Assembly (NCBI RefSeq): GCF_014203665.1
Contig: NZ_JACHJN010000004.1
Location: forward strand, 186,001 to 250,000
Reading direction: 5' to 3'
DNA: 64,000 nucleotides
DNA from: Saccharothrix tamanrassetensis
GTDB taxonomy: Bacteria; Actinomycetota; Actinomycetes; Mycobacteriales; Pseudonocardiaceae
Shown here: in pieces, positions 54,179 through 62,188 of the stretch
Numbering within the stretch: the first letter of the stretch is position 1
Layout of the letters: every line of letters begins with the position of its first letter
Made by a program: the position numbers and the translations under genes
The notes under the pieces: model-generated
Told to the model about the DNA's origin: nothing
What the model saw: only the letters and a program-made list of their open reading frames with translations
Database searches by the model: none

Positions 54179-55351
54179 ATGAGTCGTCCTTGGGATGTGA
54201 AGCGTTGGGGTTGGCTCACCACGGGCGTCGCGTTGGCACTCACCCTGGTGGTGTTGGCGGTGCTGGGCGCGCAGGAGCCCCGCCCCGGTGGATCGCCCGG
54301 TGAGGTGGCCGCGCCGCTGCCGATCGCCCCTCGGGTGTCGTCCAGTCCCAGCGGCCCGACGCCCTCGGTGTCGCCTCCGGCCACCTCCCCGAAGTGGATG
54401 CGCCGGATGCAACCCGGCGAGAAGCCGCCGCAGTTCGTGCTGTTCTCGTTCGACGGCGCGGCGTCGAAAGCCCACTGGGACCGCGTGATGCCGTTGGCGA
54501 AACAGGTCGACGCGCACGTCACCGGGTTGCTGTCCGGGGTGTACCTGGTGCCGGACGCGGATGCCTCCACCTACGCCGGGCCGGGGCACCGGGCGGGGTA
54601 CTCGTCCATCGGGTTCGGCGGCACGCGCGAGGAGGTCGCGGCCCGGATCGCCTACCTCAACGACGCGCTGGCCGCCGGGCACGAGATCGGGACGCACTAC
54701 AACGGGCACTACTGCGTCGGTGACGAGCCGAGCGTGGGGCGGTGGAGCACCGCCGAGTGGGACCGGGAGCTGGATCAGTTCTTCGAGATCCTGGAGAAGG
54801 CCCGCGAGCAGGGGTTCCGGCTGGAACCCTCCGCGGTGCGGGGTGGGCGCACGCCGTGCCTCGAAGGCGACTGGGCGCAGGCGTTCCCGTCCATGCGCGG
54901 CCACGGGCTGGTCTACGACACCAGCCACGTGAGCCTGGGCGTGTCCTGGCCGGCGGTGGAGGACGGGATCTGGGAGTTCCCGATGCCCGAGGTCCGGGTG
55001 CCCGCGCTGGGGCGGCAGGTGGTGATGATGGACTTCAACCTCTGGTACGCGCTGAACGGGGCGAAGGACGATCCCGGTCCGCCCGGCGAGTACACGCAGG
55101 TCGTGCTGGACACCTACCGGTCGGTGTACCTGGCCGCCCTCAACGGCAACCGCGCGCCCATGGTGGTCGGCAACCACTTCAACGAGTGGGCCGGTGGGGC
55201 GTTCAGCCAGGCCGTGGAACGCTTCATGGGGGAGGTCTGCGTCCGCGAGGAGACCGTGTGCGCCACGTACACCGAGGTCATCCAGTGGATGCAGTTGCAG
55301 GACCCCGTCGTGTTGGAACAGCTCCGCCGGATGCCCGCCGCGCGCAACTGA
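54179..55351 (+). CDS. Membrane-anchored polysaccharide deacetylase-like protein
   Basis: A 390-residue protein with an N-terminal membrane anchor (about residues 10-32) and a Pro/Ser-rich linker. The catalytic domain follows the NodB-homology pattern: FVLFSFDGAAS, where the first Asp is retained but the usual second Asp is Gly/Ala, and GHEIGTHYNGHYC with the metal-binding His residues. The changed first motif makes true deacetylase activity uncertain. It probably acts on cell-wall or extracellular glycans and may belong with the sortase pair upstream. Confidence 0.78.
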   Translation: MSRPWDVKRWGWLTTGVALALTLVVLAVLGAQEPRPGGSPGEVAAPLPIAPRVSSSPSGPTPSVSPPATSPKWMRRMQPGEKPPQFVLFSFDGAASKAHWDRVMPLAKQVDAHVTGLLSGVYLVPDADASTYAGPGHRAGYSSIGFGGTREEVAARIAYLNDALAAGHEIGTHYNGHYCVGDEPSVGRWSTAEWDRELDQFFEILEKAREQGFRLEPSAVRGGRTPCLEGDWAQAFPSMRGHGLVYDTSHVSLGVSWPAVEDGIWEFPMPEVRVPALGRQVVMMDFNLWYALNGAKDDPGPPGEYTQVVLDTYRSVYLAALNGNRAPMVVGNHFNEWAGGAFSQAVERFMGEVCVREETVCATYTEVIQWMQLQDPVVLEQLRRMPAARN

Positions 55352-55422
55352 CCGCAGTCGCCGAACCGGCGCATGACCCGGCCCGACAGGCGAGACCCCG
55401 AGCCGACACACGAAGCCCCAGG

Positions 55423-55479
55423 TCCGGCGCACGAGGCCCACGGTCGTGCCGCCGCGCGGACCGTGGGCCTCGTGCCGGA
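55423..55479. terminator. Long bidirectional hairpin between convergent genes
   Basis: The arm 55423-55445 pairs with 55459-55479 over 21 bp with a single 2-nt bulge, around a 13-nt loop. It lies 71 bp after the deacetylase-like gene and 4 bp from the stop of the dehydrogenase gene. Confidence 0.85.
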
Positions 55480-55483
55480 CGTG

Positions 55484-56506
55484 TCAGCCGTCCGTGCTCA
55501 GGATCCGGTCGTCGCCGGCCGCCGGGGTGCCCCGGCCGTCCTGGTTGGAGGTGCCCAGCCACAGGGTGTTGTCCGGGGCCGAGGCGACCGAGCGGACCCG
55601 GCCGTAGCCGGTGAACACCGACTGGGGAGTGCCCAGGTTCGTGCCCGTCACCGGGATCTTGTAGACCCGCCTGCCGGTGACGCTGCCGAGGTAGAGGTTG
55701 TTGTTGAAGAACGCGATGCCCGAGGGCCCGCCCTGCGAGGTCGGCCAGGTCTTCAGCGGGTTGGTGTACCGGCTGTCGTTGCACGGGCCTTCGCAGGTCG
55801 GCCAGCCGTAGTTCTTGCCGGACTGGATCCAGTTCAGCTCGTCGAGCCGGTTGTTGCCGAACTCCGTCGCGTACGCCCGGCCGTTCGCCCAGGTGATGCC
55901 CTGTGGGTTGCGGTGGCCGTACGAGTAGACCCTGGTGCCGAACGGGTTGCCGGGGGCCGGCTCGCCGGTCGTCGTGACCCGCAGGACCTTGCCGGCCAGG
56001 CTGTTCAGGTTCTGCGCGTTCGCGCTGACGCCCGCGTCGCCGGTGGTGGCGTACAGGAAGCCGTCCGGACCGAATTCCAGGCCGCCGCCGTTGTGGAAGC
56101 GGTTCTTCGGGATGCCGGTGACGATCGGCTCCGCCGTGCCGCCGGCGCCCAGCCTCAGCTTGACGATCCGGTTGTCGGAGGCGGCCGTGTAGTGGACGTA
56201 GACGGTGTTGTCGGTGGCGAAGGTCGGTGACACGGCGATGCCCATCAGGCCGCCTTCGCCGGCCGGCACCGCGTCGGCCACGGTGTGCAGCGTGGTGACC
56301 GCGGTACCGGTGATCTTCTTGATCTGCCTGGTGTCTCGTTCGGTGAAGACGCCGCTGCCGTCCGGCAGGAAACCGATGTCCCACGGGACGTCCTGGCCGG
56401 TGGCCAGGGTCCGTACAGCGAGCGCCGACGGTTCGGCCTGGGCCGGGGCCGCGACGGACGCGCCCAACAGCACCATGGCCAGAACCGCGCTTGGACGAGC
56501 ACGCAT
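55484..56506 (-). CDS. Secreted PQQ-dependent sugar dehydrogenase (aldose dehydrogenase type)
   Basis: A 340-residue exported six-bladed propeller of the soluble glucose/aldose dehydrogenase family. The signal peptide ends at AQA near residue 24. Family features include DVPWDIGFLPDGS, GEGGLMGIAVSP (cofactor His/Arg region), RFHNGGGLEFGPDG and GHRNPQGITW. It uses PQQ to oxidise sugars in the periphery. ATG at 56506 follows GAGGAGCGCAC. It is divergent from pqqA, so cofactor and enzyme genes share a 216-bp control region, and strongly supports that it is PQQ-dependent. Confidence 0.92.
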   Translation of the reverse strand: MRARPSAVLAMVLLGASVAAPAQAEPSALAVRTLATGQDVPWDIGFLPDGSGVFTERDTRQIKKITGTAVTTLHTVADAVPAGEGGLMGIAVSPTFATDNTVYVHYTAASDNRIVKLRLGAGGTAEPIVTGIPKNRFHNGGGLEFGPDGFLYATTGDAGVSANAQNLNSLAGKVLRVTTTGEPAPGNPFGTRVYSYGHRNPQGITWANGRAYATEFGNNRLDELNWIQSGKNYGWPTCEGPCNDSRYTNPLKTWPTSQGGPSGIAFFNNNLYLGSVTGRRVYKIPVTGTNLGTPQSVFTGYGRVRSVASAPDNTLWLGTSNQDGRGTPAAGDDRILSTDG

Positions 56507-56722
56507 GTGCGCTCCTCGTAGTCCGCACTGTGACGGCGGCGGAACGGCGGCTGCTCCGATGCAACCACACCCCGCGCGCAACGGGCAAGATTCATCGGAG
56601 GACAGACCACTGCGGCGTTGGGCAACGGTCCTTACGATCTAGCGCGCGGACCACCGAACGCTCTACCGTGGGGACTCCGCCGCCGACCCACGGAGAGACA
56701 CGACAATCCGAGGAGTCGCGCC

Positions 56723-56833
56723 ATGCCAGCCGAGAAGACGCCGAAGCCCACGTCGAAGCCCACCTGGGTGAAGCCGGACTTCCGCGACATCGACACCCCG
56801 ATGGAAGTCACCGCGTACGCCGCGCGCGGCTGA
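56723..56833 (+). CDS. pqqA: PQQ precursor peptide PqqA
   Basis: A 36-residue ribosomal precursor in which Glu and Tyr become cross-linked to form PQQ. The required spacing is present in PMEVTAYAARG (Glu, three residues, Tyr). The leader (residues 1-25) is Lys/Pro/Thr-rich with WVKPDFRDID near the core. The gene is too small for routine gene finding but has GAGGAG 10 bp upstream and pqqC, D, E and B downstream. A 15-bp hairpin after the stop may let it be expressed above the downstream genes. Confidence 0.9.
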   Translation: MPAEKTPKPTSKPTWVKPDFRDIDTPMEVTAYAARG

Positions 56834-56842
56834 GCCCGTCCG

Positions 56843-56877
56843 CGTCGTGGCTCCGGTCCGCCACCGGAGTCACGACG
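56843..56877 (+). terminator. Attenuator-like hairpin between pqqA and pqqC
   Basis: The arm 56843-56857 pairs with 56863-56877 (15 bp, one G-U) around a 5-nt loop, 9 bp past the pqqA stop. There is no T-tract. Partial termination or 3'-end protection would raise precursor peptide over the enzymes. Confidence 0.65.
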
Positions 56878-56928
56878 TCCTGCGCCCGGCGCGGGACCGG
56901 CGAGCCGGAAATCCTAGGGAGGCGCTGT

Positions 56929-57621
56929 ATGTCCGAGCCGTTGCCCGAGGAGGAGTTCACCGCGCGGCTGCGGGCGCTCTCCTCCCGCTACTGGGACACC
57001 CACCCGTTCCACGTCCGGATGCACGCGGGCACGCTGTCCAAGGACGAGCTCCAGCTGTGGGCGGCCAACCGGTGGTACTACCAGCGCTGCATCCCGCGCA
57101 AGGACGCCGCCATCCTGGCCAACTGCCCCGACCCGGACGTCCGGCGGCAGTGGGGGGAGCGGATCGTCTGGCACGACGGCGCGCGGGCCGGCGAGGGCGG
57201 CGCGGAGAACTGGCTGCGGATGGCCGAAGCGCTCGGCCTGACCAGGGAAGAAGTGCTGGACGAGAGACACGTGCTGCCCGGCACCCGGTTCGCCGTCGAC
57301 GCCTACGTGAACTTCGCCCGGAGCAAGCCGTGGGTGGAGGCGGTGGCGTCGGGGCTCACCGAGATGTTCTCGCGCGGCCTGATGACCCGGCGGTTGGCGG
57401 ACATGCGGGCGCGGTACCCCTGGATCGCCGAGGAGGGGTTCGCCTACTTCACCACCCGGCTCAAGGTGATCGAGGGCGAAGGCCGGTCCACTTTGGACCT
57501 CGTGGTGCGCAACTGCGCCACCAGGGAGCAGCAGGAGGCGGCGGTGGCCGCCCTGGCGTTCAAATGCGACGTGCTGCGGGCGATCCTCGACGCCGTCGAC
57601 TACCACTCGGGACGATCATGA
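56929..57621 (+). CDS. pqqC: Pyrroloquinoline-quinone synthase PqqC
   Basis: This cofactorless oxidase performs the final ring closure and eight-electron oxidation to PQQ. The 230-residue heme-oxygenase-fold protein matches the family in SSRYWDTHPFHVRMHAG, AANRWYYQRCIPRKDAAILA and PGTRFAVDAYVNFARSKPW. ATG at 56929 follows GGGAGG. Its stop overlaps the pqqD start in ATGA. Confidence 0.95.
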   Translation: MSEPLPEEEFTARLRALSSRYWDTHPFHVRMHAGTLSKDELQLWAANRWYYQRCIPRKDAAILANCPDPDVRRQWGERIVWHDGARAGEGGAENWLRMAEALGLTREEVLDERHVLPGTRFAVDAYVNFARSKPWVEAVASGLTEMFSRGLMTRRLADMRARYPWIAEEGFAYFTTRLKVIEGEGRSTLDLVVRNCATREQQEAAVAALAFKCDVLRAILDAVDYHSGRS

Positions 57622-57887
57622 CCAATCTCGCCGCGACACCCCGGCTGGGCAAGGGTGTGAAGACCGCTTACGACCGGACCCGGGAGAGCCACGTCGTGCT
57701 GTTCCCGGAAGGCGTGCTGGTGCTCAACGAAACCGCCGCGGCGGTGGTCGGGCTGTGCGACGGGCGCCGGACGATCGCCGACATCGCGGCCCGGCTCGGC
57801 GAGGACTTCGCCGGGGTCCTGCCGGAGGACGTCGCCGAGCTGGTGACCCGGCTGGCCGCCCGCAGGGTGGTCGAGACCGATGGCTGA
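57618..57887 (+). CDS. pqqD: PQQ peptide chaperone PqqD
   Basis: An 89-residue winged-helix RiPP recognition protein that presents PqqA to PqqE. Typical features are HVVLFPEGVLVLNETAAAVV and LCDGRRTIADIAARLGEDF. Start overlaps pqqC by 4 bp and the end overlaps pqqE by 8 bp. Confidence 0.93.
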   Translation: MTNLAATPRLGKGVKTAYDRTRESHVVLFPEGVLVLNETAAAVVGLCDGRRTIADIAARLGEDFAGVLPEDVAELVTRLAARRVVETDG

Positions 57888-58947
57888 GGCGCCGTTCGGG
57901 CTGCTCGCCGAGCTCACCCACCGCTGCCCGTTGCAGTGCGGGTACTGCTCGAACCCGCTGGAGCTGGTGCGGCGGGACGCGGAGCTGGACACCGCCGAGT
58001 GGTGCTCGGTGTTCGACCAGGCGCACGCGCTGGGGGTGCTGCAGTTCCACCTCTCGGGCGGGGAACCGTTGGCGCGCAGGGACCTGCCCGAGCTGGTGAG
58101 CCACGCGAGCGGGCTCGGGGCGTACCTGAACCTGGTGACCAGCGGGCTGGGCCTGACCGCGGCCCGGCTGGACGACCTGCGCCGCCGCGGTGTGGACCAC
58201 GTGCAGCTGTCGGTGCAGGACGCGGATCCCGGCAACGCCGACCTGATCGCCGGGGTGAAGGCGTTCGACCACAAGCTGGTGGCGGCGCGGCTGATCCGGG
58301 AGGCCGGGCTCCCGCTGACGGTCAACGTCGTGCTGCACCGGATGAACCTGGACCACGTCGGCGGCATCATCGCGCTCGCCGAGCGGATGGGCGCGGACCG
58401 GCTGGAGCTGGCCAACACCCAGTACTACGGGTGGGCGTTGCGCAACCGGGCCGCGCTGCTGCCCACGAAGGAGCAGTTGCGGCAGGCGGACCTGGTGGTG
58501 GCGCAGGCCCGTGCCCGGTCGCGGATGGAGATCGTCTACGTGATCGCGGACTACCACGAGGCGCACCCCAAGCCGTGCATGTACGGGTGGGGCGCGCGGC
58601 AGTTGACCGTGGCGCCGAACGGCGACGTGCTGCCGTGCCCGGCCGCGACGGTGATCGAGCACCTCGGGATCGAGAACGTGCGGGACCGGCCGTTGGCCGA
58701 GATCTGGTACGAGTCCTCGGCGTTCAACGCGTTCCGCGGGTTCGACTGGATGCGTGAGCCGTGCCGGTCCTGCGTCCGCAAGGAGATCGACTTCGGCGGG
58801 TGCCGGTGCCAGGCGTTCCAGTTGACCGGCGACGCGGCCAACACCGACCCGGTGTGCTCGCTGTCGCCCGAGCGGGCCAAGGTCGACCTGGTGCTGGACA
58901 CCGAGACCGGTCCCGCGCCGCTGGCCGTGCGGAAGGTGGCGCGGTGA
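57880..58947 (+). CDS. pqqE: PqqA peptide cyclase PqqE (radical SAM)
   Basis: This radical SAM enzyme forms the carbon-carbon bond between Glu and Tyr of PqqA. The 355-residue protein has the cluster motif at Cys16, Cys20 and Cys23 (THRCPLQCGYCSNP), the GGEP motif in HLSGGEPLAR, and a C-terminal SPASM region with several cysteines (KPCMYGWG, GDVLPCPAA, EPCRSCVRKEIDFGGCRCQ). These hold the auxiliary clusters. Confidence 0.95.
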   Translation: MAEAPFGLLAELTHRCPLQCGYCSNPLELVRRDAELDTAEWCSVFDQAHALGVLQFHLSGGEPLARRDLPELVSHASGLGAYLNLVTSGLGLTAARLDDLRRRGVDHVQLSVQDADPGNADLIAGVKAFDHKLVAARLIREAGLPLTVNVVLHRMNLDHVGGIIALAERMGADRLELANTQYYGWALRNRAALLPTKEQLRQADLVVAQARARSRMEIVYVIADYHEAHPKPCMYGWGARQLTVAPNGDVLPCPAATVIEHLGIENVRDRPLAEIWYESSAFNAFRGFDWMREPCRSCVRKEIDFGGCRCQAFQLTGDAANTDPVCSLSPERAKVDLVLDTETGPAPLAVRKVAR

Positions 58948-59819
58948 AGGTCGTGCTGCTCGGGACGGCGGCGGGCGGTGGTGTGCCGCAGTGGAACTGC
59001 GCGTGCGGGCCGTGCGCCGAGGTACGGGCGGGCAGGCTGCCCGCGCGTACCCAGGACTGCCTGGCGGTCAGCGGCAACGGGGTGGACTGGTGGCTGCTCA
59101 ACGCCTCCCCCGACATCCGGACCCAGCTCACCGCGACGCCCTGCCTCGACCCCGGTCCCGGCCCGCGTGACACGCCGGTGCGCGGCGTGCTGTTCACCGA
59201 CGCCGAGCTCGACCACACGCTCGGGCTGCTGACGTTGCGCGGTGCGGCGGGGCTGCGGGTTCACGCGCCCGCGACCGTGCTGCACGCGTTGACCGACACG
59301 CGGGGTGTGCTGGACAAGTACGCCGCGTGGACGTGGCGGCAGGTCGAGCCGGAGCAGACGTTCACGCTGGCGGGCGGGCTGGAGGTGACCGCGTTCCCGG
59401 TCAGCGGCAAACGGCCGAAGTACGCGGGCGAGTCCCCGGTGGCGGGCCACTGGGTGATGGCCTACCGGCTGTTCGACCCGGCCACCGGCGGGATCGTGTT
59501 GTACGCGCCGTGCCTGGCCGGGTGGCCGCTTGGGTTCGACGAGCTGGTCGCCGAGGCCGACGTGGCGCTGCTGGACGGCACGTTCTACGCGCCCTCGGAG
59601 ATGGGGGCGGCGACCGGGCAGCCCGGCGGGCAGTCCGCGATGGGGCACCTGCCGATCACGCACAGCCTGCCCGAGCTGCGCCGGCACCCGCACGTGCGGC
59701 GGGTCTACACGCACCTCAACAACACCAACCCGGTGCTCGACCCGGACTCCGCCGAGCACGCCAAGCTGCGCGAGGCGGGCGTGGAGGTGCTGCCGGACGG
59801 TGCCGTGATCGAGGTGTGA
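58944..59819 (+). CDS. pqqB: PQQ biosynthesis hydroxylase PqqB
   Basis: A 291-residue metallo-beta-lactamase-fold oxygenase thought to hydroxylate the cross-linked Tyr. Family signatures are VVLLGTAAGGGVPQWNCACG, where CxCxxC binds structural zinc, LLNASPDIRTQL, TDAELDHTLGLL and a late GHLPITHS. GTG overlaps the pqqE stop in GTGA. Gene order pqqA-C-D-E-B differs from the common proteobacterial A-B-C-D-E. Confidence 0.94.
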   Translation: MKVVLLGTAAGGGVPQWNCACGPCAEVRAGRLPARTQDCLAVSGNGVDWWLLNASPDIRTQLTATPCLDPGPGPRDTPVRGVLFTDAELDHTLGLLTLRGAAGLRVHAPATVLHALTDTRGVLDKYAAWTWRQVEPEQTFTLAGGLEVTAFPVSGKRPKYAGESPVAGHWVMAYRLFDPATGGIVLYAPCLAGWPLGFDELVAEADVALLDGTFYAPSEMGAATGQPGGQSAMGHLPITHSLPELRRHPHVRRVYTHLNNTNPVLDPDSAEHAKLREAGVEVLPDGAVIEV

Positions 59820-59894
59820 CCGGGGTGTGACCGCGGTCCGATCGGGGGGTTAGACCCACCGCTTTCCCCCCGGCAGGCCGGAAGAATCAGCGGC

Positions 59895-61160
59895 ATGACG
59901 GACCACGACCTCGTGCGCGGCGCGGGAACACGGCTGAGGACCGCGGCGCTGGCGTTCGCACGGGTGCCGCTGTGCGTGATCGGGTTGATCCTGATCCCGT
60001 TGCAGCTCTACACCTACCCGCTGATCCTGGTCACGGTCGGCGTGCCGCTGATGCTGGTGTTCACCGCGCTCGCCCGCCGCTACCTGGCGGTCCACCGGCG
60101 CTGGGCGGGACGGGTGCTGGAGCAGGTGATCGAGCCGCCGTACCGCCGGCCCGCCAACCGGGGGCCGATGACCAGGGTGCGGACCATCGCCACCGACCCG
60201 GCGACGTGGAAGGACCTGGCGTTCCTGCCGGTGAACGCGGTCGTCGGCGTGCTGGCCGGCGTGCTGCCGCTCGCGCTCTGGCTGGGTGGCGCGATCGGCG
60301 TGCTGACGCCGCTGCTGTGGCTGCTGGGAGCCGACGAGACGGAGTTCAGCGGGATCAGCATCGACACGCCCGGTGGCGTCGTCCTGGCACCGCTGCTGGG
60401 CATGGCGTACCTGGGGCTGGCGTGGTGGGGCACGTCCCGGATCGTGCGGTGGCACGCGATGTTGGTGCGGTTCATGCTCGCGCCCAGCGCCACGGCCGCG
60501 CTGACCGACCGGGTGCGGGAACTGTCCGACTCGCGGGCCGACACGGTGGACGCGCAGGCCGCCGAGCTGCGCCGGATCGAGCGCGACCTGCACGACGGCG
60601 CGCAGGCCCGGCTGGTGGCGCTGGGCATGAGCCTCGGCATGGCGGAGGAGCTGCTGGCCCGCGACCCGGACGCGGCGCGCGACCTGCTGGTGGAGGCGCG
60701 GCAGTCGTCGTCCCAGGCGTTGGCCGAACTGCGCGACCTGGTGCGCGGCATCCACCCGCCGGTGCTGGCCGACCGGGGGCTGGACGGCGCGCTGCGGGCC
60801 TTGGCCCTGGCGCACCCGCTGCCCGTCGAGGTCGACCTGGTGCTGGACGGCCGGCCGGAGGCCCCGGTGGAGTCGGCGGCGTACTTCGCGGTGGCCGAGA
60901 CGCTGACGAACGTGGCCAAGCACAGCGGTGCGACCAGTGCGTGGGTGCGGGTGCGGCACGAGAACGGCAGGCTGGCGCTGATGATCGGGGACAACGGGCG
61001 GGGCGGGGCGGAGGCCACCGAGGACGGCGGGCTGCGCGGGATCGAGCGGCGGCTCGGGGCGTTCGACGGGACGCTCGGCATCGCCAGCCCGTCGGGCGGT
61101 CCGACCATCGTGACCATGGAGCTGCCCTGCGCCCTGTCCCCGGCACCGGCTTCGGCCTGA
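59895..61160 (+). CDS. NarL/LiaS-type sensor histidine kinase
   Basis: A 421-residue membrane kinase with about four N-terminal helices (two around residues 20-60, two around 110-190). A HisKA_3 dimerisation segment carries the phospho-accepting His (RRIERDLHDGAQARLVALGM), and the ATPase domain has TNVAKHSGA and GDNGRGGA with GLRGIERRL. Its C-terminus reads GGPTIVTMELPCALSP then a low-complexity PAPASA end. A second, unused kinase-like C-terminus lies just before the response regulator gene, 320 bp downstream, showing rearrangement. The stimulus is unknown. Confidence 0.9.
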   Translation: MTDHDLVRGAGTRLRTAALAFARVPLCVIGLILIPLQLYTYPLILVTVGVPLMLVFTALARRYLAVHRRWAGRVLEQVIEPPYRRPANRGPMTRVRTIATDPATWKDLAFLPVNAVVGVLAGVLPLALWLGGAIGVLTPLLWLLGADETEFSGISIDTPGGVVLAPLLGMAYLGLAWWGTSRIVRWHAMLVRFMLAPSATAALTDRVRELSDSRADTVDAQAAELRRIERDLHDGAQARLVALGMSLGMAEELLARDPDAARDLLVEARQSSSQALAELRDLVRGIHPPVLADRGLDGALRALALAHPLPVEVDLVLDGRPEAPVESAAYFAVAETLTNVAKHSGATSAWVRVRHENGRLALMIGDNGRGGAEATEDGGLRGIERRLGAFDGTLGIASPSGGPTIVTMELPCALSPAPASA

Positions 61161-61482
61161 CCCTCCGCGCTCGCGGTCCACGCGCCGACCGTTCGTCGGC
61201 CACGCCGCTTCGGCCGGCTTCGGCCTGACCCCTCCGCGCTCGCGGTCCCACCCCGCGACAGCCGGGATCGGGCCGCGAGCGCACGGACCAGCACCCCGGC
61301 CGGGCACCTGGAAGGGCACGGAGTCCCGGCCGGGCAGCGACCGGCCGGCGACGAACCGCCGACCGGCCGGTCCAAACCGGAGGCGCCGGATTCCGGCCGA
61401 AATGAGCACCGCTCGACAGTCGGTCCGGGCAGACTCGGCCACGGGGTCCGAGGGGCGGGCCGATCGCGATCATGGAGTTGCC
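61161..61482 (+). other. Intergenic region with direct repeat and fossil kinase C-terminus
   Basis: This 322-bp gap separates kinase and regulator. It holds a roughly 35-bp direct repeat: sequence around 61148-61180, which spans the kinase stop, recurs at 61214-61250. At the far end a frame from about 61442 reads GGPIAIMELPCELSS, the typical end of a LiaS-type kinase, and runs on into the regulator gene to a stop near 61530. No complete gene is present. Confidence 0.65.
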
Positions 61483-62130
61483 GTGCGAGTTGTCCTCGGT
61501 GAAGACCTCGTCCTGCTCCGGGACGGCCTGATCCGGCTGCTCCAGGCCTACGACTTCGACGTGGTGGAGGCGGTCGACACCGGGCCGGCGCTGCTCAAGG
61601 CCATGGTCGACCACCGGCCGGACGTGGCGGTGGTCGACGTGCGGCTGCCGCCGACGTTCACCGACGAGGGGCTGCGGGCCGCGATCGAGGCGCGCAAGCG
61701 GGTGCCGGGGCTGCCGGTGCTGGTGCTGTCCCAGTACGTCGAGCAGCTCTACGCCCGCGAGCTGCTGTCCGACCGGGGCGGCGGTGTGGGCTACCTGCTC
61801 AAGGACCGGGTCTCGGACGTCAAGCAGTTCGTGGACGCGATCCGCCGGGTCGCCACGGGCGGCACCGCCATGGACCCCGAGGTGATCTCCCAGCTCCTCG
61901 CGCGCAGCGGGCGGGACCGGCCGCTGGCCACGTTGACGCCGAGGGAGCGCGAAGTGCTGTCGCTGATGGCCGAGGGGCGGTCGAACGGCGCGATCGCCGC
62001 ACGGCTGTTCGTCACCGAGAAAGCCGTCGGCAAACACACCGCGAACATCTTCGGCAAGTTGGACCTGCCGTTGTCGGAGGACGACAACCGGCGGGTGCTG
62101 GCGGTGCTGGCCTATTTGGACCGGCTGTAA
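61483..62130 (+). CDS. LuxR/NarL-family response regulator
   Basis: A 215-residue two-domain regulator. The receiver domain has the acidic pocket in VLGEDLVLLRDG, the phospho-acceptor in VAVVDVRLPP (near residue 48) and the lysine in GYLLKDRVSD. The output domain is a LuxR helix-turn-helix (TPREREVLSLMAEGRSNGAI, TEKAVGKHTANIFGKL). GTG at 61483 was chosen for GGAG 5 bp upstream and because MRVVLGEDL is the standard family start. It pairs with the kinase at 59895. A 12-bp AT palindrome begins within its stop codon. Confidence 0.92.
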   Translation: MRVVLGEDLVLLRDGLIRLLQAYDFDVVEAVDTGPALLKAMVDHRPDVAVVDVRLPPTFTDEGLRAAIEARKRVPGLPVLVLSQYVEQLYARELLSDRGGGVGYLLKDRVSDVKQFVDAIRRVATGGTAMDPEVISQLLARSGRDRPLATLTPREREVLSLMAEGRSNGAIAARLFVTEKAVGKHTANIFGKLDLPLSEDDNRRVLAVLAYLDRL

Positions 62131-62140
62131 GTAATTACTT
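62129..62140. promoter_or_regulatory. Perfect 12-bp AT-rich palindrome AAGTAATTACTT
   Basis: This palindrome overlaps the stop of the response regulator gene and lies 48 bp upstream of the DUF885 gene. A related sequence AGGCTAAGTAC follows. In such GC-rich DNA it stands out as a probable operator or promoter element for the downstream gene. Confidence 0.5.
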
Positions 62141-62188
62141 AGGCTAAGTACCGTACTGGCCTTCACACCCAAGCTCAGGGGTCCACCG

